Shown: positions 1 through 9,001 of the stretch, one piece after another
Layout of the letters: each line of letters begins with the position of its first letter
Position numbering within the stretch: position 1 is the stretch's first letter
Assembly: GCF_025933915.1 (NCBI RefSeq)
Contig: NZ_JAICZA010000002.1
Coordinates: forward strand, 17,713 to 81,712
Length of the DNA stretch: 64,000 nucleotides
Source: Mycobacterium sp.
GTDB taxonomy: Bacteria; Actinomycetota; Actinomycetes; Mycobacteriales; Mycobacteriaceae
Reading direction: 5' to 3'
Made by a program: the position numbers and the translations under genes
Notes under the pieces: model-generated
The model's database searches: none
Seen by the model: the letters and a program-made list of their open reading frames with translations, nothing else
What the model was told of the DNA's origin: nothing

Positions 1-705
1 TTCGCCGAGAACAACAATGGGAGCCTTCCCGAGTTCCCGCTGCCGCTGGGTAATCCATTGGAGCCCAATGACAGTGCCATGGTCGCCGAAATCCTGCTGG
101 ACACGGAACAGACGGAGAGATTCGAATCAGCCTGCACCGCGGCCGGTGCCCGCTTCATCGGCGGTTTGTTCGCCTGCATCGCCCAGGTGGAACACGAGTT
201 CACCGGTGCGGTCACCTATTACGGACTCACTCCCAGGGATACCCGCCGCACGTCGGAAAACTTCATGACTCAGGGCTGGTTCACCGGCATGGTTCCGATC
301 ACCGTCCCAATAGCTGCAGCATCGTTCGGCGAAGCCGCGTGGGCGGCGCAGGCGTCTTTCGATTCGGGTCTGAGTTTGGCGAAGGTGCCCTACTATCGCG
401 TGTTGGAATTGGCACCATGGTTGGACTGGCCTCGACCAAACTTTCCGGTGACGAATTTCCTACATGGCGGCGCGGCCCCACTCAACGCGGTGCTCACCGC
501 GGAGTTGGGCGGTGCCAAGAATATCGGGATCTACTCCGACGGCAGGTATTCATATCAGCTGACCATCTACGTATTCCGGTATGGCGAGGGCACGGTGATG
601 GCGGTGATGCTTCCCGACAACCCGGTAGCCCAAAAATCAGTCACCCGTTATATGGAAGCGATGAAATCCGCGTGTACGCGGGTCGCCGATCATGGGAATT
701 GGTGA
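1..705 (+). CDS. PapA-family acyltransferase, 3' part (5' end outside window)
   Basis: The reading frame is open from the first base, so this is the C-terminal 234 residues of a longer protein. The stretch with WFTGMVPITVPI, the FDSGLSLAKVP segment, the APLNAVLTAELGG segment and the YSDGRYSYQL motif match my memory of the C-terminal half of PapA1/PapA2/PapA3. These condensation-fold acyltransferases put fatty or polyketide chains on trehalose (sulfolipid, diacyl/polyacyl trehalose, trehalose polyphleates). The catalytic HHxxxDG box would lie in the missing N-terminal half. The downstream PE-PPE hydrolase is a typical partner of papA genes in trehalose-ester loci. Which PapA it is cannot be decided here. 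Confidence 0.85.
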   Translation, partial: FAENNNGSLPEFPLPLGNPLEPNDSAMVAEILLDTEQTERFESACTAAGARFIGGLFACIAQVEHEFTGAVTYYGLTPRDTRRTSENFMTQGWFTGMVPITVPIAAASFGEAAWAAQASFDSGLSLAKVPYYRVLELAPWLDWPRPNFPVTNFLHGGAAPLNAVLTAELGGAKNIGIYSDGRYSYQLTIYVFRYGEGTVMAVMLPDNPVAQKSVTRYMEAMKSACTRVADHGNW

Positions 706-828
706 CGCCCTGTTAACCGGGATACACCGTGCCCCCATGGGGGTCGATATCGCGAGTCTTCAAGGGGCCTAAACGAATTAAACAGCGTGTAATGTGACGG
801 CGGGTACAGGCTATCCGGGGGTGGACGG

Positions 829-1920
829 ATGAAACGACTGGTCGCAGCGGCATTCGCGGCATGGCTGGCGGGTCCGGGAGGCGGATTCGGACCTTGGGTC
901 GCGGGCGGTGACCCTGGGTTTCCATGGACGCCGTCGACCCCGTCTCCGGTGGGCGACGCGGCGACCGCCAGAGTCGTCTATGGGGTAGGCGGTGCGCGAC
1001 CGCCGGGCATTCCCTGGTACGAGTACACCAACCGGGCCGGGTCCGGATACTTTCCGAACGCTGAGCGCGACGTCATCGAGTATCCCGCCGGAGCCCTCTA
1101 CGGCTGGGTGCCGCAAGAGCTGTTTCCTGGGCCCCGAGACAAAATGACCGTCGGCCAGGCGATCCAACAAGCCACGAACAGTCTGGATCAGGCCATTCGG
1201 GACGGAGCAGAGCCGGCCGCCGCCGTCGGTTTGTCGCAAGGAAACCTCGCGCTCGATCAGGAACAGGCGCGGCTGGCCGACGACCCGAAGGCACCACCGC
1301 CAGACAGACTGCAGTTCACGACCATCGGTGACCCGGTGGGAACGCACGCGTTCGGGGCGAGTTTTGCGTCCGGCATCTTCAAACCCGGTGACCGCATTCC
1401 GATTGTCGGTTACACCATGCCTCAGCAGGTCGACAGCCAGTACGACACCAACAGAATCGTCGCCGCATACGACGGTTTCGGAGATTTTCCCGATAGGCCA
1501 GACAACCTGCTGGCCGACGCCAACGCGATCCTCGCCTCGACGATCGTGCACACCCCCGCGGCGTTCACCAGGCCGGACGACGTGCCACCACAGAACATCA
1601 GGACGACAGTCAATGCGCGAGGCGCCAAGACGACGACGTATCTCGTTCCGGTGAACCATCTTCCGCTGACCTTGCCGCTGCGCTACCTCGGCTGGTCCGA
1701 CGGTCTGGTAAGCCAGATCGATGCGGCATTGCAGCCGCAGATCGATGCGGGCTATTCACGCAACGACGACGTGCTTTCCAGGCCCGTCTCCGTGGATCCG
1801 GTCAACGGCATGGACCCGGTGGGCATCCTGGGCCCCGCCGCGCGCGATTCCATCGAAAGCTTCGCCGCCCAGGTTCGCGCGATCTTCCCCCCGCCCGGCT
1901 TACCTGGCCCGCCGCTGTAG
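829..1920 (+). CDS. Secreted PE-PPE-domain (Chp-like) acyltransferase/esterase
   Basis: This 363-residue protein resembles the PE-PPE domain of Chp1/Chp2, the serine hydrolase-fold transacylases that finish sulfolipid-1 and polyacyl trehalose outside the membrane. The nucleophile elbow GLSQG places Ser136. A conserved YDGFGDFPDRP segment (about residues 214-223) and His277 in VNHLPLTLP are the likely Asp and His partners. The N-terminus (residues 1-20) is a short hydrophobic stretch that could be a signal or anchor. The ATG at 829 is preceded by a G-rich stretch (about 817-826). The gene lies 123 bp after the papA-like gene on the same strand, so a shared role in a trehalose ester is likely. 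The palindrome CCCCCATGGGGG at 732-743 lies in the gap. Confidence 0.8.
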   Translation: MKRLVAAAFAAWLAGPGGGFGPWVAGGDPGFPWTPSTPSPVGDAATARVVYGVGGARPPGIPWYEYTNRAGSGYFPNAERDVIEYPAGALYGWVPQELFPGPRDKMTVGQAIQQATNSLDQAIRDGAEPAAAVGLSQGNLALDQEQARLADDPKAPPPDRLQFTTIGDPVGTHAFGASFASGIFKPGDRIPIVGYTMPQQVDSQYDTNRIVAAYDGFGDFPDRPDNLLADANAILASTIVHTPAAFTRPDDVPPQNIRTTVNARGAKTTTYLVPVNHLPLTLPLRYLGWSDGLVSQIDAALQPQIDAGYSRNDDVLSRPVSVDPVNGMDPVGILGPAARDSIESFAAQVRAIFPPPGLPGPPL

Positions 1921-1944
1921 CGCTTTCGCGAAATTAGTTGCCGT

Positions 1945-2940
1945 CTAAACGGTTTCGAACTTATTCGCGACTTCCTGCCAAGCGCACGCATTCCTTCTGG
2001 CTATTTCGGCGACCGTGGCCGAGCAGTGGATCGGAATATTTTCGACGATCGCATTGACGACGCCGATTGCGGCCATGTTCGTCGACAGTAGTCTCAGGAG
2101 TCTGCGGCCCCTGTCGGAGAACCTCACTGCGGGGTCGTTTCTGAGTCGTTGGAGAAGGTCGTGGTCGTGGACCTCAGGAGGCGCGTCGTGCCGATCGCCG
2201 GCGGATGGATCCTCGGTCGGTTGTGGAGCGTCTCCCACCGGTTCGATGCACGAGTTCGATGTCTTACCAAGGCTATCGGGTAGCGGATTTTCGCCTCTTT
2301 CGAAACGCGCCCGTACGTCGCGCGCAGTGCTCACAGAGACGCCTGCATTGCGCGCTATCTCTCGCAATGACGCGTCGGGGTTTATCGATAGGAATTCGGC
2401 GGCGCGTCGCCGGCCGTTGATCGGACTGATCGGTCGCGTTTTTCCGTCGCGCCCGAGTCGAACGTCTAATTGGGAATCTTCCTCAGTTGTACACCTGCGC
2501 AACGTGGCTACCGTTTTGTGTGACACCCCTGCGAGCAGCCCGATAGAGCGATCCGAGCGATGGGGGTTCAACAAGAGGATGCGTCGCGCCGCAGTCTTTC
2601 GTTCCGAAAGGGTAAGGGGTAGACCGTGTGTGACATTCAAATGTACTGCGAGCGCGAATGCTTCGGCGTCACTGCCTTCGAAGAACTTTGCTGCTATTGA
2701 CTCGTCGCCCCGCAGCTGGGTCGCGCGTAGCCTGTGCACGCCATCGATCACCCGCATCGAGGTGCGCTGAATTACTATGGGAGGCAACGGTACCGGTGAT
2801 TGTGCCAAGATCTTGATGTGGTCTTCGTTCGCTTTGTTCTCCCTAGGAGAGAGTGAATTGTGAATTAACACCACGGAGACATTCTCAACCGGCAGAGAGT
2901 TCTCTTGAGATAGCCACTCCGCCACCGGACACGTCGGCAT
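1945..2940 (-). CDS. StrR/NovG-like ParB-fold transcriptional regulator
   Basis: The 331-residue product has an N-terminal ParB/Srx-like fold (about residues 15-110), with DGVHRL at 66-71 in the place of the ParB nucleotide-binding box and the NVTHGLPLTLSER segment at 102-114. A first helix-turn-helix lies at 129-149 and a second at 191-211. The order and wording of these motifs match the pathway regulators of actinomycete antibiotic clusters (StrR, NovG and the glycopeptide regulators) rather than chromosome-partition ParB, which would sit next to parA. No parA or antibiotic gene is visible. The gene is convergent with the PE-PPE gene (24-bp gap) and looks less GC-rich than its neighbours. 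The start follows a run of G residues. Function as a regulator is inferred. Confidence 0.75.
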   Translation of the reverse strand: MPTCPVAEWLSQENSLPVENVSVVLIHNSLSPRENKANEDHIKILAQSPVPLPPIVIQRTSMRVIDGVHRLRATQLRGDESIAAKFFEGSDAEAFALAVHLNVTHGLPLTLSERKTAARRILLLNPHRSDRSIGLLAGVSHKTVATLRRCTTEEDSQLDVRLGRDGKTRPISPINGRRRAAEFLSINPDASLREIARNAGVSVSTARDVRARFERGENPLPDSLGKTSNSCIEPVGDAPQPTEDPSAGDRHDAPPEVHDHDLLQRLRNDPAVRFSDRGRRLLRLLSTNMAAIGVVNAIVENIPIHCSATVAEIARRNACAWQEVANKFETV

Positions 2941-3518
2941 CCGGCCCCCCTATCGTATCCGTGCACTAACCGCAGCGCGTATTTATGTCGTGGTTACTCG
3001 TATGTCGCTCTCATTTGCCTTCGGCGTCGATCGGCGATCACCGTATTCGATTTGGCATGACCAGTCTGAAACCAGCGGTCTGTCATCCCACGCCCATCAC
3101 GGCGAGTTTGTCTGCCCCGATCGGAATTGCCAGGTTCGCCGACGAGGCCGCGAGCCGCCCGGCTGAGAGGGCGGTGGTATCGACGGCCACGAGTGGAGCT
3201 TCTCGACGCGCTGGTCGTCGCGGCAGCAAGGCCACCGCGGTCAGCTTGTTCACGATCCGCTACTCCGTTTCGGCAATCTCGATTGGCGAGAATCTACCTC
3301 TCACAGTTGAGTATCAAATTTCCATAGCGGATCGCCTTCGTCAATCTGCTCTGCAGACGCCGAGCCGGCCCATCGGTGTAGCAACAGACAATAGCCCGCG
3401 CCGGCTCGCCGTGTCGCTCGCATCATCGCGAATTCCGACGTGCGCATCGACCCGCACCCGCGCGCACCTGGCTCTTTCGGCGATAATGACTCCGTCACAC
3501 CGGCACAAAGGAGTCCCG
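2941..3518. other. Gene-poor divergent intergenic region
   Basis: This 578-bp gap lies between two divergent genes and must hold both promoters. The frame of the downstream gene stays open through it, but the encoded peptide resembles nothing and a strong ribosome-binding site (AAAGGAG, 3507-3513) fixes the real start at 3519. A 56-codon minus-strand frame with a GTG start (3253 to 3083) exists, but I see no support for it. Confidence 0.5.
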
Positions 3519-4577
3519 ATGAGCAACGCAACTACAGACCGTCCGCTGCGGGTGATCCAGTGGACGACCGGCAACATCGGGCGGCGGTCACTGCACGCCA
3601 TCATCGGGCGAGGGGACATGGAACTGGTCGGGGTTTATGCCCACGGCGAGGAAAAGGTCGGCGTCGACGCCGCCGAACTGGCGGGCTGGCCTGAGCCGAC
3701 CGGGGTGCGGGCGACGAACGACGTCGACGCGCTGCTGGCCCTGGGCGCCGACGCGTGTTGCTATAACCCGTTGTGGCCCAACATCGATGAGCTGGTGCGG
3801 CTGCTGGAATCGGGTGTCAACGTCTGCACCAGCGCGGCCTGGATCACCGGCGGCAAGCAGACGCCCCAGGACCGCAAACGCGTCGAGGAGGCCTGCCAAA
3901 AGGGCAATTCGACGATCTTCGGCAGCGGCGCGCACCCGGGCATGACCAACATGGTCGGCATGGTGCTGTCCGCCTCGTGCGAGCGCGTCGACGAGATTCG
4001 GATCACCGAGTCCGTGGACTGCTCGACCTACGAATCGGCGGAGACCCAAACCGCCATGGGGTTCTCGCAAGACCCCGACACCCCGGGGTTGGCCGACAGC
4101 GTGCGCCGGGAAAGCGAGGTCTTCGCCGAATCGGCGGCGATGATGGCCGACGCGATCGGGGCGAAGCTGGACAAGATGACCTTCGACGTCACCTTCACCC
4201 CGGCCACCGGTGACTCCGACCTGGGGTTCATGAAGATTCCCGCCGGAACGGTCGGCAGCGTCTACGGCTACCACCGCGGCTGGGTCGGCGATCGCAACGT
4301 CGTCAGCGTCGGATTCAACTGGACCATGGGCAGCCACGTCGTCCCACCCAAACCGCTCGAGCACGGGCACGTCATACAGGTGTTCGGGCTGCCCAACATG
4401 CGCACCGTTCTGCACTGCCTGCCACCCAAAGACTGGACCGAGCCCGGGTTCATGGGGCTGGGAATGATCTACACCGCGATGCCGGTTACCAATGCCGTCC
4501 CGGCGGTGGTGGCGGCCAGGCCGGGAATCATGACGCTGGCCGATTTGCCGCCGGTCACCGGCCGCCTGGCGCGCTAG
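3519..4577 (+). CDS. Dihydrodipicolinate reductase-like NAD(P)-dependent oxidoreductase
   Basis: The 352-residue protein opens with a Rossmann fold (VIQWTTGNIGRRSLHAII, about residues 12-29) and follows the DapB-like/amine-dehydrogenase-like family that is expanded in mycobacteria. Members resemble 2,4-diaminopentanoate dehydrogenase in fold, but their substrates are mostly unknown. The FGSGAHPGMTNMVGM segment is the conserved catalytic-domain entry. The ATG at 3519 has AAAGGAG six bases upstream. It stands alone, 165 bp before mmpS. It is not a lysine-pathway dapB, since the family is longer and diverged. Confidence 0.8.
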   Translation: MSNATTDRPLRVIQWTTGNIGRRSLHAIIGRGDMELVGVYAHGEEKVGVDAAELAGWPEPTGVRATNDVDALLALGADACCYNPLWPNIDELVRLLESGVNVCTSAAWITGGKQTPQDRKRVEEACQKGNSTIFGSGAHPGMTNMVGMVLSASCERVDEIRITESVDCSTYESAETQTAMGFSQDPDTPGLADSVRRESEVFAESAAMMADAIGAKLDKMTFDVTFTPATGDSDLGFMKIPAGTVGSVYGYHRGWVGDRNVVSVGFNWTMGSHVVPPKPLEHGHVIQVFGLPNMRTVLHCLPPKDWTEPGFMGLGMIYTAMPVTNAVPAVVAARPGIMTLADLPPVTGRLAR

Positions 4578-4631
4578 CGGCAATGCCGCTCGCCCCACCC
4601 GGCGGCCCCCAGGAGGAACGCTTGCGTGCAC

Positions 4632-4650
4632 TAAGGTTAGGATGCCTAGC
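4632..4650. promoter_or_regulatory. Possible IdeR (iron) box upstream of mmpS
   Basis: The stretch TAAGGTTAGGATGCCTAGC carries nine of the first ten bases of the IdeR consensus TTAGGTTAGGCTAACCTAA. The right half matches poorly unless a one-base gap is allowed (about 11 of 19 ungapped). It lies 93 bp before the mmpS start. MmpS4/MmpL4-type siderophore exporters in M. tuberculosis are iron controlled, so the position makes sense, but the match is imperfect. Confidence 0.4.
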
Positions 4651-4742
4651 TGAGCAAACGTTCCGTTGACATTGGTGTCGTCGGCGCTGGTTGGTGAGCT
4701 TTGCGGCAAGGCCCGAAGCGGTGGGCGAAAGGCGGTCGGGTG

Positions 4743-5207
4743 ATGAGTAGTCCTCACTCAGGTCCTCGCCCCGGCGTCGTGACCCGCGTCCTGAAGCACG
4801 GGTGGATACCGCTGCTGCTGGTGGTCGTTCTGGCGGTCTCGGCGCTGATCGTGTCGCGGCTACACAAGATCTTCGGCTCCGAAGATCTCAACGCAAACGC
4901 CGGCCAAGGGATCGAAATCGTGCAGTTCAACCCGAAGGTCGTCGTCTACGAAATCTCCGGCTCCCCGGGCACGACGGCGAACATCAACTACTGGGACGAA
5001 AACGCCAACACGCATCAGGTCGACAACGCCCCGCTGCCCTGGTCGACCACGATCTCGACCACGCTGCCGTCGGTGAGCGCCAACATCATGGCGCAGAGCG
5101 ACGGCAGGACGATCAGCTGCACGATCACCGTGGACGGCGTCGTCCGCGATCGCCAGAACTCCGACGGCCATAACGCCCAGACCTTCTGCCTGGTGAAGTC
5201 CGCATGA
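4743..5207 (+). CDS. mmpS: MmpS-family membrane protein
   Basis: This 154-residue protein has one N-terminal membrane helix (about residues 17-37) and a small extracytoplasmic beta-rich domain with the family motif VVYEISG and a C-terminal CLVKSA. MmpS proteins are accessory partners of MmpL transporters; MmpS4/MmpS5 help export siderophores. The ATG at 4743 was chosen over a TTG at 4701 because the family begins just before the membrane helix. The stop overlaps the mmpL start by four bases (ATGA), so the two are cotranslated. Confidence 0.9.
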   Translation: MSSPHSGPRPGVVTRVLKHGWIPLLLVVVLAVSALIVSRLHKIFGSEDLNANAGQGIEIVQFNPKVVVYEISGSPGTTANINYWDENANTHQVDNAPLPWSTTISTTLPSVSANIMAQSDGRTISCTITVDGVVRDRQNSDGHNAQTFCLVKSA

Positions 5208-8110
5208 GCGATGTGAACAACGAGACCGAACGCGTCCTGAGCGCGGCCGACACCGGCCCGATCACAACCCGGGGCCGGTCGATGGCCGACCGCGGCCACC
5301 GCCCCTACCTTCCCCATGCGATCCGCATCTTCGCGATACCGATCATTTTGGGCTGGCTGGCCGTCACGGTGTTGGTGAACGTCATCGTTCCCTCGTTGGA
5401 AGTCGTCGGCGAGGCGCATTCGGCGCCGATGGCGCCGCTGGACGCTCCGTCGATGAAGGCGATGCTGCGCCTCGGCCATAACTTCCACGAATTCGATTCG
5501 AACAGCACTGTGATGATCGTCCTGGAGGGTCAGCACCCCCTCGGCCCGGACGCGCACCAGTACTACGACAAGCTGATTCGGCAACTCCGCCAGGACCCCA
5601 AGCACATTCAGCACATCCAGGACTTCTGGGGCGACCGGTTGACGGCCGCGGGCGCTCAGAGCGCCGACGCCAAGGCCGCCTATGTGCAGGTGAACCTCGC
5701 CGGTAACCAGGGCACGACGCAGGCGAACGAGTCCGTGGACGCCGTGCGGAAGGTGATCGAGGCGAACAAGGCGCCACCCGGCGTGAAGGCCTACGTCACC
5801 GGTCCCGCGGCGCTGTCGGACGACATGCACATCATCGGTAACGCCAGCCTGGCCAAGATCACGCTGTTCACCCTGGGCGCCATCGCGATCATGTTGCTGC
5901 TGGTCTACCGGTCCATCGTCACGACATTGATCCAGTTGTTCATGACCTTTGTCGCGCTGGCCTGTTCGCGGGGCGTCGTCGCGGTTCTCGCGTACCACAA
6001 CGCATTCGGTCTCACCACCTTCGCCGCCAACATCCTCACCATGCTGGCGATCGCCGCCGGAACGGACTACGGCATCTTCCTGGTCGGCCGCTATCAAGAG
6101 GCGCTGCGCGAAGGCGAGGATCGAGAAACCGCGTACTACACCACCTTCAAAGGGGTGGCCCCCGTCGTCCTGGGGTCCGGGCTGACTATCGCCGGGGCGA
6201 CCTACTGCCTGAGTTTCACGCGGCTGCCCTGGTTCAACACCATGGGCGCACCGGTGGCGATCGGCATGCTGGTGGTGGTGGCGGCCGGCCTGACGTTAGG
6301 CCCCGCGGTTGTCTTCATCGGCAGCCGCTTCCACCTCTTCGAAACCAAGCGGGCGGCCAAGGGTGGGCGGCTGTGGCGCCGCGTGGGTACCGCCGTAGTG
6401 CGTTGGCCCGCACCGGTTTTGGTCGTCAGCGCCGCCGTCGTGTTGGTCGGCATGATCGCCCTACCGAGCTTCCACACGAGCTACAACGACCGCCATTACC
6501 TGCCGTTGTCGGCCCCGTCCAATCAAGGGCAAGAGGCCGCGAATCGGCATTTCTCCGAGGCGCGGATGAACCCCGACCTGTTGATGGTCGAATCCGACCA
6601 TGACATGCGGAACCCGGCCGACATGCTGGTGTTGGACCGAGTGGCCAAGAACGAGATGCGCACGCTCGGCATCGCGATGGTCCAGGACATCACCAGGCCG
6701 CTGGGCATTCCGATTCAGCACAGCTCGATTCCGTTCCAGAACAGCGTCCAAAGCCAGACGACGATGCAGAACATGAGCTTCCTCAAGGAGCGCATCGCCG
6801 ACATCCTGAGGTTGACCGACGACCTGCAGACCCAGATCGACACCACGCAGCGCCAGTACGAGGTGACAAAGGATCTGGCCAAAGCCGCCGACGACAGCGC
6901 AAAGACCACGGCGCTCACGTCGGAGATCACCGATTCCGTGCGCGATCACCTCGCGGACTTCGACGACACCTTCCGACCGGTGCGCACCTACTTCTACTGG
7001 GAGAAGCACTGCTACGACATTCCGCTGTGCTACGGATTACGGTCCCTGTGGGACACGATGGACGGTTTCGACCAGCTCGCCGAGCAGTTCCACGTGCTCA
7101 CGGGCGACATCCAGCACACGGCCGACGCAACCCACGAACTGATGACGCTGTTTCCCACGCTGATCGCCACGCTGAAGACCACCCGGGGCATCACGCTGAC
7201 GCTCTACCAGACGTTCAAGGCGATGATCGACCAGATGGAGGCGATGAGCAACACCGCCATCGTCATGGGCCAAAGCTTCGACACGTCGAAGAACGACGAC
7301 TTCTTCTATCTCCCGCCGGAGGCCTTCGATAACCCCGATTTCCAGACGGGCCTTCGGATGTTCTTGTCGCCGGACGGTAAGTCGGCGCGGTTCTTCATCA
7401 CGCACCAGGGTGATCCGATGTCGCCCGAGGGCATCGCCCAGGTCGACGCCGAGCGCACCGCCGCGCAGGAGGCGTTGAAGCAGTCCTCGCTGTCGGATGC
7501 CAGGGTGTATCTCGGCGGAACCGCGGCGACGTTCAGGGACATGGCCGACGGCGAGAAATACGACCTGATGATCGCCGTGGTGTCGGCCCTGACGCTGATC
7601 TTCATGATCATGCTGCTGCTCACCAGGAGCGTGGTGGCCGCGCTGGTGATCGTCGGCACCGCGGCCAGCTCGATCGCGGCGTCATTCGGTCTGTCCGTGC
7701 TGATTTGGCAGGATCTGTTCGGCATCAGAATCCACTGGATAGTGATGGCGCTGTCGGTCATCATCCTGCTGGCCGTCGGATCCGACTACAACCTGCTACT
7801 GGTCTCCCGGTTCCGCGAGGAGATCCATCGGGGGCTCAAGACGGGGATCATCCGGTCGATGGCCGGCACCGGCGGCGTGGTGACGGCGGCCGGCCTCGTG
7901 TTCGCCTTCACCATGGCATCCATGCTGGGTAGCGATCTGCGGGTGCTCGGTCAGTTCGGGTCGACGGTGTGCATCGGTCTGCTGCTCGACACGCTGATCG
8001 TGCGCACGCTGCTGATGCCATCGATCGCCACCTTGCTCGGACGGTGGTTCTGGTGGCCGCAGGTTGTCCACCCGCGCGGCGACAACGCGCGCCGGCCGGT
8101 GAGCGCCTAA
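5204..8110 (+). CDS. mmpL: MmpL-family RND transporter (MmpL4/MmpL5-like)
   Basis: The 968-residue protein is the usual size for MmpL4/MmpL5 and exports a lipid or siderophore across the inner membrane using the proton gradient. The first membrane helix is near residues 41-61. The two proton-relay Asp-Tyr pairs lie in GTDYGIF (D288/Y289) and GSDYNLL (D861/Y862). A long hydrophilic second porter domain (about residues 430-760) contains a coiled-coil-like stretch (about 510-590), as in the MmpL4/L5 class. Coupling to mmpS favours siderophore or lipopeptide export over mycolate export (MmpL3 has no MmpS and a long C-terminal tail). Its stop overlaps the end of the convergent degV. Confidence 0.93.
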   Translation: MSDVNNETERVLSAADTGPITTRGRSMADRGHRPYLPHAIRIFAIPIILGWLAVTVLVNVIVPSLEVVGEAHSAPMAPLDAPSMKAMLRLGHNFHEFDSNSTVMIVLEGQHPLGPDAHQYYDKLIRQLRQDPKHIQHIQDFWGDRLTAAGAQSADAKAAYVQVNLAGNQGTTQANESVDAVRKVIEANKAPPGVKAYVTGPAALSDDMHIIGNASLAKITLFTLGAIAIMLLLVYRSIVTTLIQLFMTFVALACSRGVVAVLAYHNAFGLTTFAANILTMLAIAAGTDYGIFLVGRYQEALREGEDRETAYYTTFKGVAPVVLGSGLTIAGATYCLSFTRLPWFNTMGAPVAIGMLVVVAAGLTLGPAVVFIGSRFHLFETKRAAKGGRLWRRVGTAVVRWPAPVLVVSAAVVLVGMIALPSFHTSYNDRHYLPLSAPSNQGQEAANRHFSEARMNPDLLMVESDHDMRNPADMLVLDRVAKNEMRTLGIAMVQDITRPLGIPIQHSSIPFQNSVQSQTTMQNMSFLKERIADILRLTDDLQTQIDTTQRQYEVTKDLAKAADDSAKTTALTSEITDSVRDHLADFDDTFRPVRTYFYWEKHCYDIPLCYGLRSLWDTMDGFDQLAEQFHVLTGDIQHTADATHELMTLFPTLIATLKTTRGITLTLYQTFKAMIDQMEAMSNTAIVMGQSFDTSKNDDFFYLPPEAFDNPDFQTGLRMFLSPDGKSARFFITHQGDPMSPEGIAQVDAERTAAQEALKQSSLSDARVYLGGTAATFRDMADGEKYDLMIAVVSALTLIFMIMLLLTRSVVAALVIVGTAASSIAASFGLSVLIWQDLFGIRIHWIVMALSVIILLAVGSDYNLLLVSRFREEIHRGLKTGIIRSMAGTGGVVTAAGLVFAFTMASMLGSDLRVLGQFGSTVCIGLLLDTLIVRTLLMPSIATLLGRWFWWPQVVHPRGDNARRPVSA

Positions 8111-8943
8111 TCCACCGGTGGTTTCGCCACGCTCACCGCGACCGCGCCCGCGCCGACGTGAAGCGCGAGCACCGGCCCCAGCTCGGTGACGATCGCCGGC
8201 TCGCACGCCGGCAGCCGCTTGCCCAGCGCCGTCGCCACCTCGGCGGCGCCGTCCGGGTTGTTGACGTGGTGCACCGCCAGGGCGGCCGTGCCGTCGCCGA
8301 CGGCCTCGCAGACCCGATCGATCATCGCCTCCGTCGCGTGACTGACGGTGCGCACCCGTTGGGCCAGAACAAGTTTCCCGTCGTCGATACGCAGCAACGG
8401 TTTGAGCGCCAGCGCGGTGCCCAGCCACGCCGCCGCCCCACCGATGCGCCCGCTGCGGCGCAGGTTGTCGAGTCGATGCACCACGATGAACGCGTGTCCG
8501 CGTGCCACGGCCGAGCGCGCGGCGTCCGTGACGGCGTCCAGGTCACCGCCCGCGGCCGCTGCCCGCGCGGCTGCCAGGGCGACGAAGCCGATCCCCATCG
8601 CGGCCGATTTGGAGTCGACGACCCGCACGTTGGGATCCAGGTCGGCGGCGGTGCGTTCGGCGGCCCGGCAGGTTCCCGACAGTGCCGACGAAATGTGCAC
8701 TGCCACCACACCGTCGGCGCCGCTGTCGGCCAACGCCTGCTGGTACACGTCGGCGAGTTCGGCCGGGGTCGCCGCCGCGGTGGTGGCCGCAAGCTGGTGG
8801 ATGTCGTCCGGAATGTCGTCCACGCCGTCGCGTAGATCGGCCCCGTCGAGCAAGATGTGCAGGGGAACGACACGTATCCCCCACTTTTCGAGTAGGTCGG
8901 CCGGCAGCCGCGCCGACGAGTCGGTCACCACCACGACGGTCAC
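8107..8943 (-). CDS. DegV-family fatty-acid-binding protein
   Basis: The 278-residue protein starts with VVVVTDSSARLP and contains the lipid-headgroup loop TCSSALSGT-like region (HISSALSGTCRAAE), both typical of DegV/FakB folds that hold a single fatty acid. In some bacteria these proteins present the acid to FakA kinase; no fakA is visible here and the role in mycobacteria is unsettled. The GTG start is set by the GAGGAG motif supplied by the 35-bp repeat at 8939-8973. The stop overlaps the mmpL stop by three bases. It corresponds to Rv2417c by context. Confidence 0.88.
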   Translation of the reverse strand: MTVVVVTDSSARLPADLLEKWGIRVVPLHILLDGADLRDGVDDIPDDIHQLAATTAAATPAELADVYQQALADSGADGVVAVHISSALSGTCRAAERTAADLDPNVRVVDSKSAAMGIGFVALAAARAAAAGGDLDAVTDAARSAVARGHAFIVVHRLDNLRRSGRIGGAAAWLGTALALKPLLRIDDGKLVLAQRVRTVSHATEAMIDRVCEAVGDGTAALAVHHVNNPDGAAEVATALGKRLPACEPAIVTELGPVLALHVGAGAVAVSVAKPPVD

Positions 8944-8973
8944 GAGCGCCGCTCCTCCTCATCGCTTCGCTCT
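8939..8973 (-). repeat. 35-bp dispersed repeat carrying the degV ribosome-binding site (copy 1)
   Basis: Read on the minus strand, this stretch contains GATGAGGAGGAGCGGCGCTC followed at once by the GTG start of degV. The identical 35 bases occur at 41991-42025 in front of korB, and a variant lies at 9041-9081 inside octT. The GAGGAG core is a strong Shine-Dalgarno sequence. Confidence 0.85.
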
Positions 8974-9001
8974 GCATCGTCGTCGACGCGGGTCACGAGC
9001 G

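Noticed and set aside
1945..2940. Chromosome-partition ParB and a nearby origin
   Set aside because: No parA, parS cluster or dnaA-boxes are seen, and the motif order fits StrR/NovG regulators better.
3083..3253. 56-codon minus-strand frame with a GTG start
   Set aside because: No recognised motif and no clear ribosome-binding site; reported only as part of the gap.
2985..3518. N-terminal extension of the dihydrodipicolinate-reductase-like gene
   Set aside because: The frame is open, but the peptide has no family match, and AAAGGAG sits directly before the ATG at 3519.
3588..4757. 389-codon minus-strand frame opposite the oxidoreductase and mmpS start
   Set aside because: Composition and lack of motifs mark it as the shadow of the plus-strand gene in GC-rich DNA.
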